Numbered from the stretch's first letter, positions 32,092-42,964 are shown. The stretch is DNA of 64,000 nucleotides from Blumeriella jaapii (GCA_009599575.1 VWND01000011.1:992001-1056000); one strand, 5' to 3'. The notes: a model not told the origin generated them from the sequence alone. A program made the numbers and translations.

Positions 32092-32831
32092 AATATTAAT
32101 AAAAGTGTTAGTAAGATTTGAATTAAACGAATAAATGTTTTTTAAAATTGCAAATTATAAGTTTTTAGCGTAAAAGAAATCGTTTTTAATAAAAAAGCTA
32201 TCAAAAAAGTCTTTGTGTTTTTTAAAAGAATTAAATAAAATAAAGTTGCGTTTAAATATTTGAATAATATATTAAAAAACTTGTTTTTTAATAAATTAAT
32301 TGGATTGATATGATATTGCTATATAATCTACGGTTTCGATATTCCGTAGCTCAGGCCAATGCACGTATAGCCATTTTTTTGCTATTTTTAATAAAAAGCC
32401 GCAAATTATAATTGTTATAATTATAAAGCGTAAGATCAAAAGGTTGAGTTTTCGCCAAGCGTTTAATTAAAAGAAATTTAATTCAGAAAGGCCGAGCGCA
32501 GCGGTCGAAGCGTACGAATTAATATTCGATTTATTATTTTTAAATAAAAAAGCGACTTTCGAGCTTTGAACTTCGCACGATTCAGAATTGCCTAACCGTA
32601 ATTTCAAACGTTTCTAAGATATGTTGCATTTTTATAATCTAATAATTATACGCAAAATAAAACTATTAAAAATTTTTTATATAATACAGCTGCGAATAAC
32701 ACCATATAAAAGATTTTTCAAGCCGTAATAGCGAAATATCGAAGTCGATTTTAATTATAAATTTAAAAAATGCATCGGCGAATATATAAAAACGAAACAC
32801 CGAAGTTTGAATTCCTGCGTAAATTATCAAA
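32092..32831 (-). other. Gypsy-2 copy 2 leader with primer binding site
   Basis: A 740-base leader between the LTR and the gag ATG. The primer site adjoining the LTR reads TTTGATAATTTACGC on the minus strand, the RIP-altered form of the copy 1 site. A conserved G/C patch lies at 32491-32510. The minus frame 32666-32869 is not a gene. Confidence 0.6.
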
Positions 32832-33098
32832 TGTAAAAATAAATAAAAAAACCAAATTAATACGGCCATATATCGGTGAATAAAATAGTTTAAGAAATCC
32901 CTAAAAAAAACTGAAAAAAGGAAAAGAAAAATGAATAAAAATATAAATTGGGCTGCGTGCTTATAATACTATCTAAGGAAGTGTTTTGCTTTTATACCTG
33001 TTGAAAATAGTTAATAGCAGAGGGTCTCGGAGGGGTCCATGCCTCGACCATAGCTAAAACTACCAACTCCTATTAATACAAGGTATCACCGTTTTATA
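32832..33098 (-). repeat. Gypsy-2 copy 2 5' LTR
   Basis: 267 bp, plus-strand ends TGTAAAAA and GTTTTATA. It differs from the 3' LTR of the same element at many transition sites, so the insertion is not recent or was strongly mutated. Confidence 0.9.
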
Positions 33099-33760
33099 AT
33101 ACGAAAATTATTTTTTTCGCTTTTATATTTAAAACTGCTATTACGACTATTATTCAAAGCGATTTTATAAACTTCAGCGTTATTTAAATTAAAACAATTA
33201 TATAAACCGCAGCCGATATAATTAAAAACAAACGCTTAATAAATAATACCGAAAAGTTAGCTCGCCGAATTTACTTTTTTGCTAATAATTTTTGCTTTTA
33301 ATATGCTAGCGATAAATACCGCGCTGTTAATTGCTCCGACTTTTTTTAAATTAAAAAAGCTAAAGCCGAAGCAAAAAAGTCGAAAAACTAACTGTTTTTG
33401 ATAATTGTTATTATTAAAAACTTTTGAAAAATAAATTAAAAATATTTGCTTTAAACGGCGTTTCGGAATTATATTTAATATTATTTTATATTATAATTAT
33501 TAATAATATATATATCAAAACCTATTTTTTAAACGACTTCGGAACTACCGATAATTTTATCAATTATTTTTTCGTGCAACACTACGAATTAACTTTTGTT
33601 TTACTTATCAATCCACGTAAACTTACCGTAATTAACGAACGTTTTTCCATTTACGGCGACGTTATTTATTAAATCTTTTTTCAAATTAATATCGCCCGTT
33701 ATACCGAACGAATTACAGCTTTTATTATAATATTAAAAAAATACGATTTTATTTTAGGCA
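33099..33760 (+). pseudogene. Gypsy-3 gag end and aspartic protease
   Basis: After the Gypsy-2 insertion, gag resumes (RKLFFSLLYLK, then Lys-rich pieces). The frame 33424-33672 is the protease: KTYFLNDFGTTDNFINYFF with Asp38-Phe39-Gly40 (family DSG; Ser TCC to TTC or TTT), then FVLLINPRKLTVINERFSIYG (family PRxLxVxDGxxxxxG). Asp and Gly of the active site survive, better than in the other elements. Confidence 0.75.
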
Positions 33761-34379
33761 AACTTTGGCTTAAAATATATAATTCTTATATTAATTAAAT
33801 TACGAATATCTTTTGTTTTAATTTAAACTTTTGCCGTTCCAATTGTTTATTTTAAAACTTTTATTAATTGGCTGTTTCAGATTTAATTCAAAAACGCTAC
33901 TTTTATAAGTCAATCGTTTAATCAGCTTTTTTTCGCCGTATAAAAGCTGCTGCTTTTAATATTTTATTTTTTCAGCCCGGAATCGAAGTATTTTCAGCCT
34001 TATTATACGAAATCGACCAACGTTTACAAAAACTCGGCGCTATAATCAAAAACGATTTTAATTTTGTATCATCAGAAATAAATTAATTACGACGAAAACT
34101 TTTTCAAGCTAAACGACAACATTTATCAGCTGAATTTTACTTCGCTAAAACCTTTTTGAAAAATATTCGTTTGGCTTTTTAAATCAAACCGCTAATCGAT
34201 TTTCGAATAAAACTCTTTTAATACTATTATTATTATTTGGCCGTTTTCGATTTTATTAAAGCTAATAAACTTGCGCTTTATAAAAAAAACGTTGATTATA
34301 CGATAAAACTCCGTTTTAGCGCAGTATTTTTATACGATTTTTTGTATAATATATCAGTTAACGAATTTTAAGTTTTACG

Positions 34380-34900
34380 CAAGTTTTTAAAAAAAAACTT
34401 CGAAAAAAGCTGGATTCGAACTAGCTTTTTTTCCGCCGTTTTTCCAGTTTTATTTGCAAAAAAACCAAAAAGCGAATTGCGTTTTTACGTCGATTATAAA
34501 GCTTTTAACGCTATAATAATTAAAAACCGGTATTTTTTGTTCTTAATTTAAAAAACATTTTTTCGATTAAGTAAAGCGAAGTTTTATATTAAACTTAACG
34601 TTTTTGCCGCTTTTAATAAAATTCGAATAAAAAAGGATTATAAATGGCTTATTGCGTTTAATACGAAATACGGTTTATTCGAATCGTTAATTATACTTTT
34701 CGGTTTATACAACGCTTTTGCCACTTTTTAATTTCGCATAAACGATATTTTACGATTTTATTTAAATATCTTTTGCATAATTTATATAAACGATATTTTA
34801 ATTTATTCAAACGATTTTTTAAAAACACAAAAAACACGTTAACTTCGTTTTTTAAGCTTTTTCCGACGCTGGCCTGCAATTAAATATAAAAAAATGCGAA
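34380..34900 (+). pseudogene. Gypsy-3 reverse transcriptase, decayed
   Basis: The plus frame reads SWIRTSFFSAVFPVLFAKKP, then LRFYVDYKAFNA, IIKNRYFLFLI, KAKFYIKLNVFAAFNKIRI (family KAKxFTKLDLRxAYHxIRI, with Asp changed to Asn), YKWLIAFNTKYGLFESLIIL, and the palm motif YINDILIYS for YxDDILIYS. Half of the catalytic Asp pair is Asn. The minus frame 34691-34879 is a shadow. Confidence 0.83.
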
Positions 34901-35199
34901 TTTGAAATTTAGAAAATCGTTTATCTAAAAATAATTATTTTTATTATTAAAATTAAAATAAATTTTAAAAAAATTGAAAGCTATTATTAGCTGGAACCTT
35001 TTATTTAATATCAAAAACGTATAAACGTTTTTAAATTTTACAAATTTCTACCGACGCTTTATCAAAAGTTTCTTTCGCATCGTTATTCCTTTAATAAATC
35101 TAACGAAAAAAAAAAAAAAATTTTTTTTTTAATAATAATTGTATTAAAGCTTTCGAATTTTTTAAATCAGCTTTTATTATTGCATTTATACTATTTTAT

Positions 35200-35600
35200 T
35201 TTAATTCTGATAAAAAAAATTTTCGTTAAAAACCGACGCTTTTAATTACGTTTTTTTAGAAATCTTTTTCTAGAAAAACGATACAAAAATGCTTTATCCA
35301 ATCGCTTTTATATTAAAAAAATTCGATTTAGCCGAATGCAATTACGAAATTTATAATAAAAAATTTCTTGCTATTATACGTTGCTTCGAAAAATTAGCGA
35401 GCCGAATTACAAAAAACTGTTTATTTAATTCGTATATTTACAAACTACCGAAACTTAAAATATTTTATAATAACTAAACAATTTAACCGACGTTAAATAC
35501 GCTGGAGCGAATTTTTAACTGGTTTTAACTTCGTAGTTATATTTAAATTTGAAAAACAAAATAGCAAACCTGATTTTTTAACCCGACGTTTTTAAAACTT
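35200..35600 (+). pseudogene. Gypsy-3 RNase H, decayed
   Basis: Readable: LKTDAFNYVF, then the frame 35289-35477 with [20 protein letters not shown] and [18 protein letters not shown]. The family form is TDASxYxxGxVLSQ, [35 protein letters not shown]. The first Asp and the Glu of AEC are kept. Confidence 0.78.
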
Positions 35601-35864
35601 TTTTTAAAACTTTTCAAACGAAAAGATTCAATTCCAAAATCAAGCTTTTTTCAAAAAGCATTATTTAATTAAAGTTTTAAACGCTTTTCCAGTTTTATTT
35701 AAACAAATACCCGAGGCAAACGACGAAAAGCTTTTACGATTGTTAAACGAATATTATTTTATTAATAAGCTATGGATTGTTATTAAAAAAAAATACTTAA
35801 ACCAAAAAATATTCCGAAATTAAAAAACTTATAATTTTTCGAATATTTTATACGCAATAATAAA

Positions 35865-37182
35865 TTGTATTTTCGAAACCGATTATACGTTTTAAACACA
35901 CCGAGTTTAAATATTCTTATTCGCATCTGGCTTTTGCAAATGGCCTATAATTTAATAAAAACAGACTATCTCGGAAAAAACAAATTATACGAGATTATCA
36001 ACAGAAATTACTATTGGTTATTGATTTTTGAAAATTGCAAAAGATTTATGCGCAATTGCAACGGCTGTTTTCGCAATACAAGTATTAATCAACGCTATTA
36101 AAAACTTTTCAAATTTTTGCTTATTTTTTTACGTCGTTGAAATTATATATTAATCGATTTTATAAGTTTTTTTCTCGTAAAAAAGCATAAAAATCGAAAC
36201 AATTTGATTATAATAATAATATATCGCTTTATTAAAAAACGATATTATATAGCTTGCCATTTTGTTATAAAAGCGTCAGATTTAACCAAGCTGTTTTATA
36301 AAAATATCTGGCGCTTATATAGCTTTTCCGATTTTATAATTTTAAACCGAAGCTTTTTATTCGTTTTACAATTCTGAAAAGCTATTAATTACCGTTTCGA
36401 AACTAATATTACGTTATCCACCAGCTTTTATTTCGAAACAAATAGCCAAACCGAAAACGCAAACGCTTATTTATTTTTTTATTTAAAATAATTTGTTAAA
36501 TACGCCTAAAAAAACTGGAAAAACTGGCTTTTTCTAGCCGAATTCGCAGCAAATAACGCTGTAAACGCTTTTATCGGAATCTTTCCTTTTTACGCTAACA
36601 AAAGCTTTTACTTCCGACTAAGCTTTTTTTTACTTAAATCTATTTTAGCCTCGACTTTCCGCACGCTATAAATGGCAAACGCAGAAAACGATTTTGCAAA
36701 AAAAAAAAAAAAATAAAACTATTATTACGCACGAATCTGATTTTAGCGCTAGCCGACCAAAAATATTATTTTAACCGACACCGCCAACCAGCTTTTGCTT
36801 ACCGAATAAAAAATAACGTATTTTTTAATAGGCGTAATATCATTTCTACCAAATCAATTAAAAAGCTCGATAATAAGTTTTACGGTTTTTATAAAATCGC
36901 CGAAGTTTTAGGCTTTTATAATTATAAATTGAAATTATTTTTCGAATAAGAATTATTATATTCCGTTTTTTATATTAATTTGCTTAAACCTGTTTATAAC
37001 GATTTTTTTTCAAAGCAGAAAAACCCTTTCTTATTATTTGTTTTTATCGACGCCGACGGCAATTTATTATAAGTTATAAACGCTATTTTCGATTTTAAAC
37101 GAAATCTTAATTTTTTTTACTTTATATAATAGCGCGGTTACAACGCCGAAAATCAATTTTGAAAATTATTAAAAAACGTTAT
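35865..37182 (+). pseudogene. Gypsy-3 integrase and start of chromodomain
   Basis: The frame 35865-36101 carries the zinc-binding module: KTDYLGKNKLYEIINRNYYW (family GHPGxxKTxxxIxRxYYW, with His changed to Tyr) and CKRFMRNCNGCFRNT with CxxC kept. The core follows: ADFI-type pieces, TSFYFETNSQTENANAYLFF (family HPxTDGQTERxNxxLExYL), then NWLFLAEFAANNAVNAFIG. The C-terminal part lies at 36780-36980. From 37080 the chromodomain begins (VINAIFDFKRNLNFFYFI-RGY) and is cut at 37183 by the NA-LTR element, resuming at 38982. Confidence 0.8.
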
Positions 37183-37354
37183 TGTAACGGCCCGGCCATT
37201 CGGCTGTTCGGCTTTCGGCTATTCAGTCTTCCGTTACAGTTCTGGCGTAGCGCCAGGGGCAGGGGGTTCTACAGTGTATATAGTTCGCCCTGGGAGCTTC
37301 CTTCCTTTCAGCTCTTCGTCTGTATCTTAAGGGAAATATATGAGGTTCGTCACA
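37183..37354 (+). repeat. NA-LTR 5' LTR
   Basis: 172 bp from TGTAACGG to TCGTCACA. It contains TTCGGCTG repeats near the start and GTGTATATAGTTCG as a possible TATA region. Confidence 0.95.
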
Positions 37355-37384
37355 CTATACAGACCCTTCGTTCGGAGTGACGTC

Positions 37385-37475
37385 GTATTTATTGATTATT
37401 GATTTATTGACTTTATTGATATTGGTTCATTGATTATTGGCTCATTGATTTATTGATTTATTGGTTATTGACCCT
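37385..37475 (+). repeat. ATTGATTT repeats in the NA-LTR leader
   Basis: Irregular ATTGATTTATTG/ATTGATTATTGG units after the 5' LTR, ending before GACCC. They look like a simple leader repeat. Confidence 0.7.
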
Positions 37476-37871
37476 TTTTATCGACTACAACTCTCGCCAC
37501 GTATTGTTTCCGGTGTATCCGACCTCTCGCACCATTCTACACCTTCCGAAATTTATTGTTTCAGGCGCTTCCGATCAATTGCGCCACCAACCTACCTACT
37601 TCTATTACTACGATTATTGCACCTTCTCGAACGCTACCGCCATACTAGCGTTCAGTGCGTTTACTGCACTACACTTCAATACGACTACTCCCACCGATAA
37701 CTTGGTGCTTCCGACCCAAAAGCACCCCCGACAGCTATTACAGCACCAACCTCCCCTTTGTTTTTTCGATTATTCATTCGTTTCTAGACTAGCTACGTCA
37801 TATAGCTATGTTTACACCACTTTCTGAACGGCTCTGCCAGTTCTATTCAATTACGAATACAACAACGCACC

Positions 37872-38162
37872 TTGGAACTTGAGCAGCAGCTTGAAAATTT
37901 TCAACCTTTCTCCGAACCGGCGATCTTACCGAAAATCGTCGGCCCAGGCCGTATTTACCCGAACCTGACAATTTCGGTGGAGCCTGAAAATCCAGTCAAA
38001 CTTTGTTACCCCTCAAATCGAAAGTTTAAGTACGAATCGACCTTTCGGATTGGTTTAGCCGACCCGATGAAAAGGCTATTCCGGGGCTATACGGATTCAT
38101 CTACCACCAAAGTTGCATTTTGCACTTTTGCAACGTTCAATTGGTTCGAGTTTTCGGCTTAG
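37872..38162 (+). CDS. NA-LTR internal open frame 1, unknown
   Basis: A 96-codon frame starting MELEQQLENFQPF and ending with TAG. The same frame is open upstream of the ATG (QLRIQQRTLELEQQLENF), giving a short possible coiled coil, so the true product may be longer or be a remnant. A Pro-rich middle follows, then KFKYESTFRIGLADPMKRLF. By position it could derive from gag, but I see no zinc knuckle or capsid motif. The overlapping frames 37453-37827 and 37461-37700 have no such features and are left out. Confidence 0.35.
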   Translation: MELEQQLENFQPFSEPAILPKIVGPGRIYPNLTISVEPENPVKLCYPSNRKFKYESTFRIGLADPMKRLFRGYTDSSTTKVAFCTFATFNWFEFSA

Positions 38163-38350
38163 TCAATATCGGCCTTTCAGTTTCGGCCTTTCAATTCGGC
38201 CCTGCTAATTTCGGTCCTTTTTCTTCCTTCCCTTCGGGCCAGCCCGGCCTTAGCACCCCTCGGAACGCCCTCGCAACCTTTCTAGGATAATCGGTATGCG
38301 TACGAATACACCGACCCGCCGGCTGACGTTACGACGCTGGCGACCTTATG

Positions 38351-38678
38351 ATACGCAATCGAGAAACGAAAGGAGCTCGAACGTATCGATAAGCTAGAAG
38401 CAATTGAGGTTTCAGAAGCATTCAACATGTATGAAACTTTAATTCTAGAGCAGAAGGACCCAGTTCTGCCTAAGGCTCTTACTTCGTCGATAGCTCAAAA
38501 AAAGGCTTGGTTGGGACCTTACAATCAGTTGCACCAATTTCAGACCCGCCATTGCTTTGAGGTTCTGAAAAGCAAGCAATTGGCTGCAATAGGTTTGTTC
38601 GGCCAAAAGGACCAGGCTGAAATTCAGGCTGCGCTGGCAGAGGAGTTTTCGGACGGTTCGGAGTGGGGGTTTCAGTAG
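38351..38678 (+). CDS. NA-LTR internal open frame 2, unknown
   Basis: The frame is open from just after a TGA at about 38350, and the first ATG is at 38427. It starts as a charged helix (YAIEKRKELERIDKLEAIEV), then LILEQKDPVLPKAL and ends AALAEEFSDGSEWGFQ. The mix of helix-forming and acidic residues suggests a remnant Gag-like or linker protein. No domain is recognised. It lies close to the polypurine tract. The minus frame 38479-38688 is a shadow. Confidence 0.4.
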
Positions 38679-38795
38679 TGGTTTTCATTCTTTCACTCTT
38701 TTATTCTTTGATTGCAATTGCAGTCGTTCGTTCATTTCATTTCGGTGTGCCGAACCTTCGGTATTTTCTGTACAGCTGAGAGGCCAGCTTTTTTC

Positions 38796-38809
38796 GGAGG
38801 GGGGGGTAG
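38796..38809 (+). other. NA-LTR polypurine tract
   Basis: GGAGGGGGGGGTAG directly before the 3' LTR, the strongest polypurine tract in the window. Confidence 0.85.
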
Positions 38810-38981
38810 TGTAACGGCCCGGCCATTCGGCTGTTCGGCTTTCGGCTATTCAGTCTTCCGTTACAGTTCTGGCGTAGCGCCAGGGGCAGGGGGTTCTACA
38901 GTGTATATAGTTCGCCCTGGGAGCTTCCTTCCTTTCAGCTCTTCGTCTGTATCTTAAGGGAAATATATGAGGTTCGTCACA
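38810..38981 (+). repeat. NA-LTR 3' LTR
   Basis: 172 bp, no difference seen from 37183-37354. Followed by the target duplication GTTAT. Confidence 0.95.
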
Positions 38982-39372
38982 GTTATTAACGCATACAATT
39001 TTATAACTGAATTTGCTACGCGTTTTCTTTAAAAATCTCACCCGACTAAAACAAAACTGGCTAAAGCCAAAATTGCCAATAGAAAACGTGCCAAATCGAC
39101 GAATAACGAAAACGAGCTTTTACTATTAAAAAAGACTTTTACAACCGTTACCAAACATAAAAAAACTGTTATCAATTTCTTTTCTATTATAAAAAAACCA
39201 ATTGTTTTGCTTCCGAAATTAGAAAAGCCTGCTTTTTTTTTTATTGTTTTTTTTATTATTTCAGCTGAATCTCGTACTCGTTTACAAAAACGCTTCGCGA
39301 ACGAAGCTCGATTTATAAAAATAAATTCCGACGACGAAAAAATTAAATAAAAAAATAAAAAAAAGAATTATA
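38982..39372 (+). pseudogene. Gypsy-3 chromodomain end and C-terminal tail
   Basis: Resumes the chromodomain split by NA-LTR: VINAYNFITEFATRFL then KSHPTKTKL (family L.NAxxLVxEFHxRHPxKP). A basic tail follows (AKAKIANRKRAKSTNNENEL), running to KRFANEARFIKINSDDEKIK. It is an unusually long stop-poor stretch. The A-rich run before 39373 is the polypurine tract. Confidence 0.7.
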
Positions 39373-39545
39373 TGTAAAAAAATAAAACGTCAGTTCGTTA
39401 GTTACGTGGTCCGAAGGTCATGTTATTATTACGTAATATCGGAGCCCGCATATATTATATCTTAGACTTCGCGGCACCTCTAACTTAGAACCTCGTAGTT
39501 AATGCAATTTATCTACGAACCTTCTGCTCGTTCGCACCCCTGACA
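39373..39545 (+). repeat. Gypsy-3 3' LTR
   Basis: 173 bp, from TGTAAAAAAATAAAACG to CACCCCTGACA. The G-to-A changes at its start and C-to-T changes at the end of the 5' LTR show that RIP hit the two LTRs on different strands. The outer TTTCC matches 20452-20456. Confidence 0.92.
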
Positions 39546-39999
39546 TTTCCGGTATTTTTAAATTTGTTTCGTTTTCGTTGTTTTTTATAATTCATAAATT
39601 GTTTTTTCGTATTTAATAATATTATATTTTTTCCAGCTTTAATTTCGCGTTTTCGATTTTTTTTCTAATTAGTTTTTTAACCGTAATACAAATCAGATGC
39701 GAAACGATTTTTTGTTTTTTTAGCAATAATAATTTATTTAAGCTTTCGGTCGTGGCCGAATACAACAAAAATTTAATAAGTTCCGAGGGTTTTTAAGCGT
39801 AATCCGGCCTTTTTAAAAAAGCGTTAGCCGGATTTTTCGAATTCGCTTTATAAATAATTTCGAAATCGATCGTAGAAAATATTATAGCTTATTTAACTTA
39901 TCGTCGGGTCAGGATGCGGATAATTATAAAATATTTTAAATTATTATAATTAAAAATAATAATAATTTTATAGCGTACGCTTTTCAGATAATATCGCTA

Positions 40000-40300
40000 A
40001 TATTTAATTAATTTTATAATCGCCAAAACTTTTTGGTCGAACGTCGTATAATTGATTTTTGCAAATATGAATTTTCGAAAATAAAATGCGATTAAAAAAA
40101 AAAATATCGTTTTGTCGTTGAAATATGATTTTTACAAATGCGATAATAAATGCGTCGTATTCGAGCCAGACATTTAGATTTAAATCGAAATATATTAGCA
40201 AAAAAGGTTTATTCAAAGCTTTTTGCAATTCGTAGAAAAATTTAATAGCCTTGTCGTTCTAAGCGAAAAAGGTTTTGCTTTTTAATAACTTAATTATTCC
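40000..40300 (-). pseudogene. Gypsy-4 RNase H, decayed
   Basis: The minus frame 40004-40228 reads ALNKPFLLIYFDLNLNVWLE, then YDAFIIAFVKIIFQRQND and FFFNRILFSKIHICKNQLYD. Family: FxxAPxLxHFDPxxPxxLETDASxxAxGGVLSQ, HPVAFFSRKLxxAExNYxxxDKE. The Asp of DAS is kept; Ser and Gly are lost. The integrase N-terminus should follow at 39550-39990, cut by Gypsy-3. Confidence 0.75.
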
Positions 40301-40499
40301 GGTAACGATTAAGCTGTAATAACAAATGAATTTTCGATAGAAATTGCAAAATCCGAAGAAAAATAAAGTTTTTTTAATTATAATAAAAATTAGCTATTAA
40401 TTAATCGTATTTTTTTTTTTATATCCACGCCGCCAAAAAAAAATATTATAAAACCGAGAAACTTTATTTTATTTTAATCGTATTAAATTCGCATTTTTC

Positions 40500-41060
40500 C
40501 AGCTTATAATACAATTTAGCGTTAAAAAAAAGCGTTTAAAATTGTTTTAATATATTCGATATAAATATATTTATTATCGGAATAAATTAGTATATTATTT
40601 AAATAAATTACGACGAATATATTAACGAAGTTTTTAAGAATTAAATTAATATAAGCTTAAAAAGTCGTTGAAATATTGCATAAATTGAAAAGTATAACCA
40701 GGTATTTAAAAAAGCCAAATCGGATACGAAAAGCGGTTTTTTTTTTTTTATATTTTTTCGCTATGCGAATTAAATTTAAATCTTATCGCAAATCGAATTT
40801 AATAAAAATTTTGGCTTTGTTTAAGCGATTAAGAATTTCGGAAATTAAAAAAATTAAATATCGGTTTAAGATTATAACGGCGTTTAATCCGCGATAATTT
40901 ACGCAAAGTTTTAAAACGCCGTTTTTTTCAATCGTGTAAAATAATAGCGCGGCGGCTTTCGATTTTGATAATCGAAAAATATTTTAGTTTTGCATTTGTA
41001 TTAAATAATCTTTTAGCATTTTCAGTTTTTTTTTCGGAAAAGTTATATAACGGGCCGTAT
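40500..41060 (-). pseudogene. Gypsy-4 reverse transcriptase, decayed
   Basis: On the minus strand: LRLCV-type block LKLCVNYRGLNAVII, then LNRYLIFLISEILNRLNKAK, IFIKFDLR (TKLDLR), KTAFRIRFGFFKYLVILFNL (family KTAFRTRYGxFEYLVMPFGL), AYINLILKNFVNIF and the palm motif YLNNILIYSDN for YLDDILIYSDN. The catalytic pair is Asn-Asn. This RT type (ISEILDRL..AK, EYLVMPFGL) is the same clade as Gypsy-5. Confidence 0.85.
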
Positions 41061-41399
41061 AAAAATTTGATATCGAATCGAAAATGGATTTTGTAATTAA
41101 AGCCGGAACGTTCGGATAAAAAAAACTTAGAATTTGAATTTATTAAAAACCGTGTTTTTAAATTCGAAGTATTTTTTTAATAATCGGACTTTTTTATTAT
41201 TATTTAAAATCAAATTCATTAGCTTTTTTGTAAATTTGTAAAAGTTTCGAAAATTTGATTTAATAAGCAAAAGTTTCGCTGATAAAATAATTTATCGATT
41301 TCGCGGCGTCGTTTATTAAAAATATATATTCGTTCGTTATTATAATATTATATAAAATATTTTAGTCGGAAAAATAATTCGGTTTTAAGCTAAGTTTTC

Positions 41400-41930
41400 C
41401 GGATTTCCAATCGACGATCGGATTGTATTATTTAAGCCAAAGCCGCCCGAAAATAAAATTCGCGAAAATATATATTTATTTTTTTTAAAATTTTGCAAGC
41501 CGGATGATTTTATTACGTAATTATCTATAAAAATTTAAATTATGCCGTCGTCGCAAGCCGGTGCAAGTTTTCGGTTTTAAGCATTTTTAATTAAAAAGCA
41601 AAAGTTAGGTTTGATACTGAAATAAATAAACGGTAAAATTGCGTTATTAATAAAATTTTTTAATAGCGCCGCAATTTATAATAGCGTCGAATTTTCTAAG
41701 ATTTTCGTTTTCGTTTTAAATAATTATCGATATAAAATATAAATTAAAATTAATAATTATATTAAACAAATCGTTTAAATATAAAAATGCGATAACAAAT
41801 ATTATTAATAAAAGTTTATCGTTGATTTCGGCCTTATTTAAATTGTTTAAAAAAATTTGTATAACGGAGTTTTTACTTAGGGTTTCCGTCGCTTTTAACG
41901 ACGGGTAGAGTTTTCGTTTTTTAAACACTT
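41400..41930 (-). pseudogene. Gypsy-4 protease region, decayed
   Basis: The frame 41716-41928 (KKRKLYPSLKATETLSKNSV, then IQIFLNNLNKAEINDKLLL) precedes the protease. At about 41665-41680 the minus strand reads IINCGAIKKF, the active site (family LIDSGAxxxF) with Asp changed to Asn. Downstream, ILGRLWLKYYNPIVDWKSGK-type sequence (41400-41470) matches the family LGMPWLxxHNPxIDWxxG that links protease to RT. Good support for the order, although the frame is broken. Confidence 0.68.
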
Positions 41931-41984
41931 TTTATATCATATATCCGATGCTTTCGCAATTAAAACAAACGTTAGTATTCCGGA

Positions 41985-42026
<42 letters not shown>

Positions 42027-42787
42027 ATCGGAAACGCTTTTTTTTTTTGCGTTGTTTAAGCCAATGGTTAATAATAAACGCGATTTTGTAATAATCGTGG
42101 TGTTTTTTTAATAAAAGCGCTGTTATTGCTTTTTAAATTGCTTTTGTTTCCGAAATCGGAATATATTTTTTTTTTCGAAAACAAACTTGTTTTGTTTCGA
42201 ATATATTTTTTAGCTTTAAAAAAACGCAGTTTTTTATTTAAGCGTAAATAATTAAAAAAAAATTTCGAGTTAGATCGTAAATGCTTTTGAGAATCGGACG
42301 TATTAGTTTTATTTTTTATCGTAATAAAACAATTTGTTTTTCGTAACGTTAAAAAGTTTTTTAAAAAACGGTTTCGAAATAATTAATAAAATCGGTTATG
42401 AATTAAATAGCGAATATTTGGCATCGTTTTATTTTTTTGTCGGTTTCGATTAAATTTTTAATCCGGGCATATTTTTAATAAAATCAGGCTTTCAAAAAAA
42501 TTCAGGTTATAAATTTATCGATTTTTGAAAAACTTTTGTAATAAATTCGAATATATGCGATTCGTTTTTTAATTAAATCGAATAAATAATTTTTTGCGAT
42601 TAAAACTTATAAATTCGATCGGAAAACGCTTTTTTTAGCGAAATAATTTTTATTTTTAATAGCTAATATTTAATATCGTTTTTAAAAAAAGTGAAAATTA
42701 ATAACAGTTTCGATTAAAAAAAATCTTTAAATCGTTATAATATATAATTAGCAAAAAAGAAATTAGCGAATTCGGATACCGGAATTA
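41931..42787 (-). pseudogene. Gypsy-4 gag region, 3' part
   Basis: By position this is gag between the TIR element and the protease. It contains a 34-base T run at 41989-42022 and many stops. I see no reliable Gag motif. Confidence 0.4.
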
Positions 42788-42923
42788 TGTCCCAAAAAAC
42801 AGTGGGTCGTGCACGGACCACCCTACGTCATTCCTTATCACCCCAAACCCCCCCTGCCACCCCCCCCTGCCACCCCTTCAGCCACCCCTTAGCCACACCC
42901 TCGCACTTCGCACCTCCCACTTC

Positions 42924-42964
42924 CCACCACCACCACCATCACCACCACCACCACCACCACCACC
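42924..42964. repeat. CAC/CAT triplet repeat in the TIR element
   Basis: Thirteen or so CAC triplets with single CAT variants. A frame through it would encode a His run, which I treat as a by-product. Confidence 0.9.

Larger units (their letters stand above)
21813..33098 (-). mobile_element. Gypsy-2 copy 2, complete 11.3-kb element with an extra reading frame
   Basis: An 11,286-bp minus-strand Ty3/gypsy element with LTRs at both ends (32832-33098 as 5', 21813-22079 as 3'). Order on the minus strand: LTR, primer site, long leader, gag, protease, RT, RNase H, integrase, AT-rich spacer, a second large frame, LTR. The usual gypsy length is 5-7 kb; the surplus is the post-integrase frame. It sits in Gypsy-3 gag. 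The outer 4 bp are ATAT (21809-21812) and ATAC (33099-33102), compatible with a 4-bp duplication carrying one RIP change. Confidence 0.88.
37183..38981 (+). mobile_element. NA-LTR, recent non-autonomous LTR retrotransposon, target duplication GTTAT
   Basis: A 1,799-bp element with 172-bp LTRs (37183-37354 and 38810-38981) that look identical over their full length. It is flanked by GTTAT at 37178-37182 and 38982-38986. The internal part is only 1,455 bp and encodes no protease, RT or integrase. It must have used enzymes of another element. Base composition is near normal with no sign of RIP, in sharp contrast to its Gypsy-3 host. Identical LTRs mean it inserted recently. LTR ends are TGTAACGG and TCGTCACA; the latter matches the Gypsy-1 LTR end, so Gypsy-1 is a possible helper. 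Confidence 0.93.
20457..39545 (+). mobile_element. Gypsy-3, Ty3/gypsy element inserted in Gypsy-4, target duplication TTTCC
   Basis: Two 173-bp LTRs at 20457-20629 and 39373-39545 bound a 19-kb span, with TTTCC on the outer side of each (20452-20456 and 39546-39550). Removing the nested Gypsy-2 (21813-33098) and NA-LTR (37183-38981) leaves about 6.0 kb: gag, protease, RT, RNase H, integrase and chromodomain, all plus strand. The perfect outer duplication and the resumed reading across both inner insertions make this assignment firm. Confidence 0.92.
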
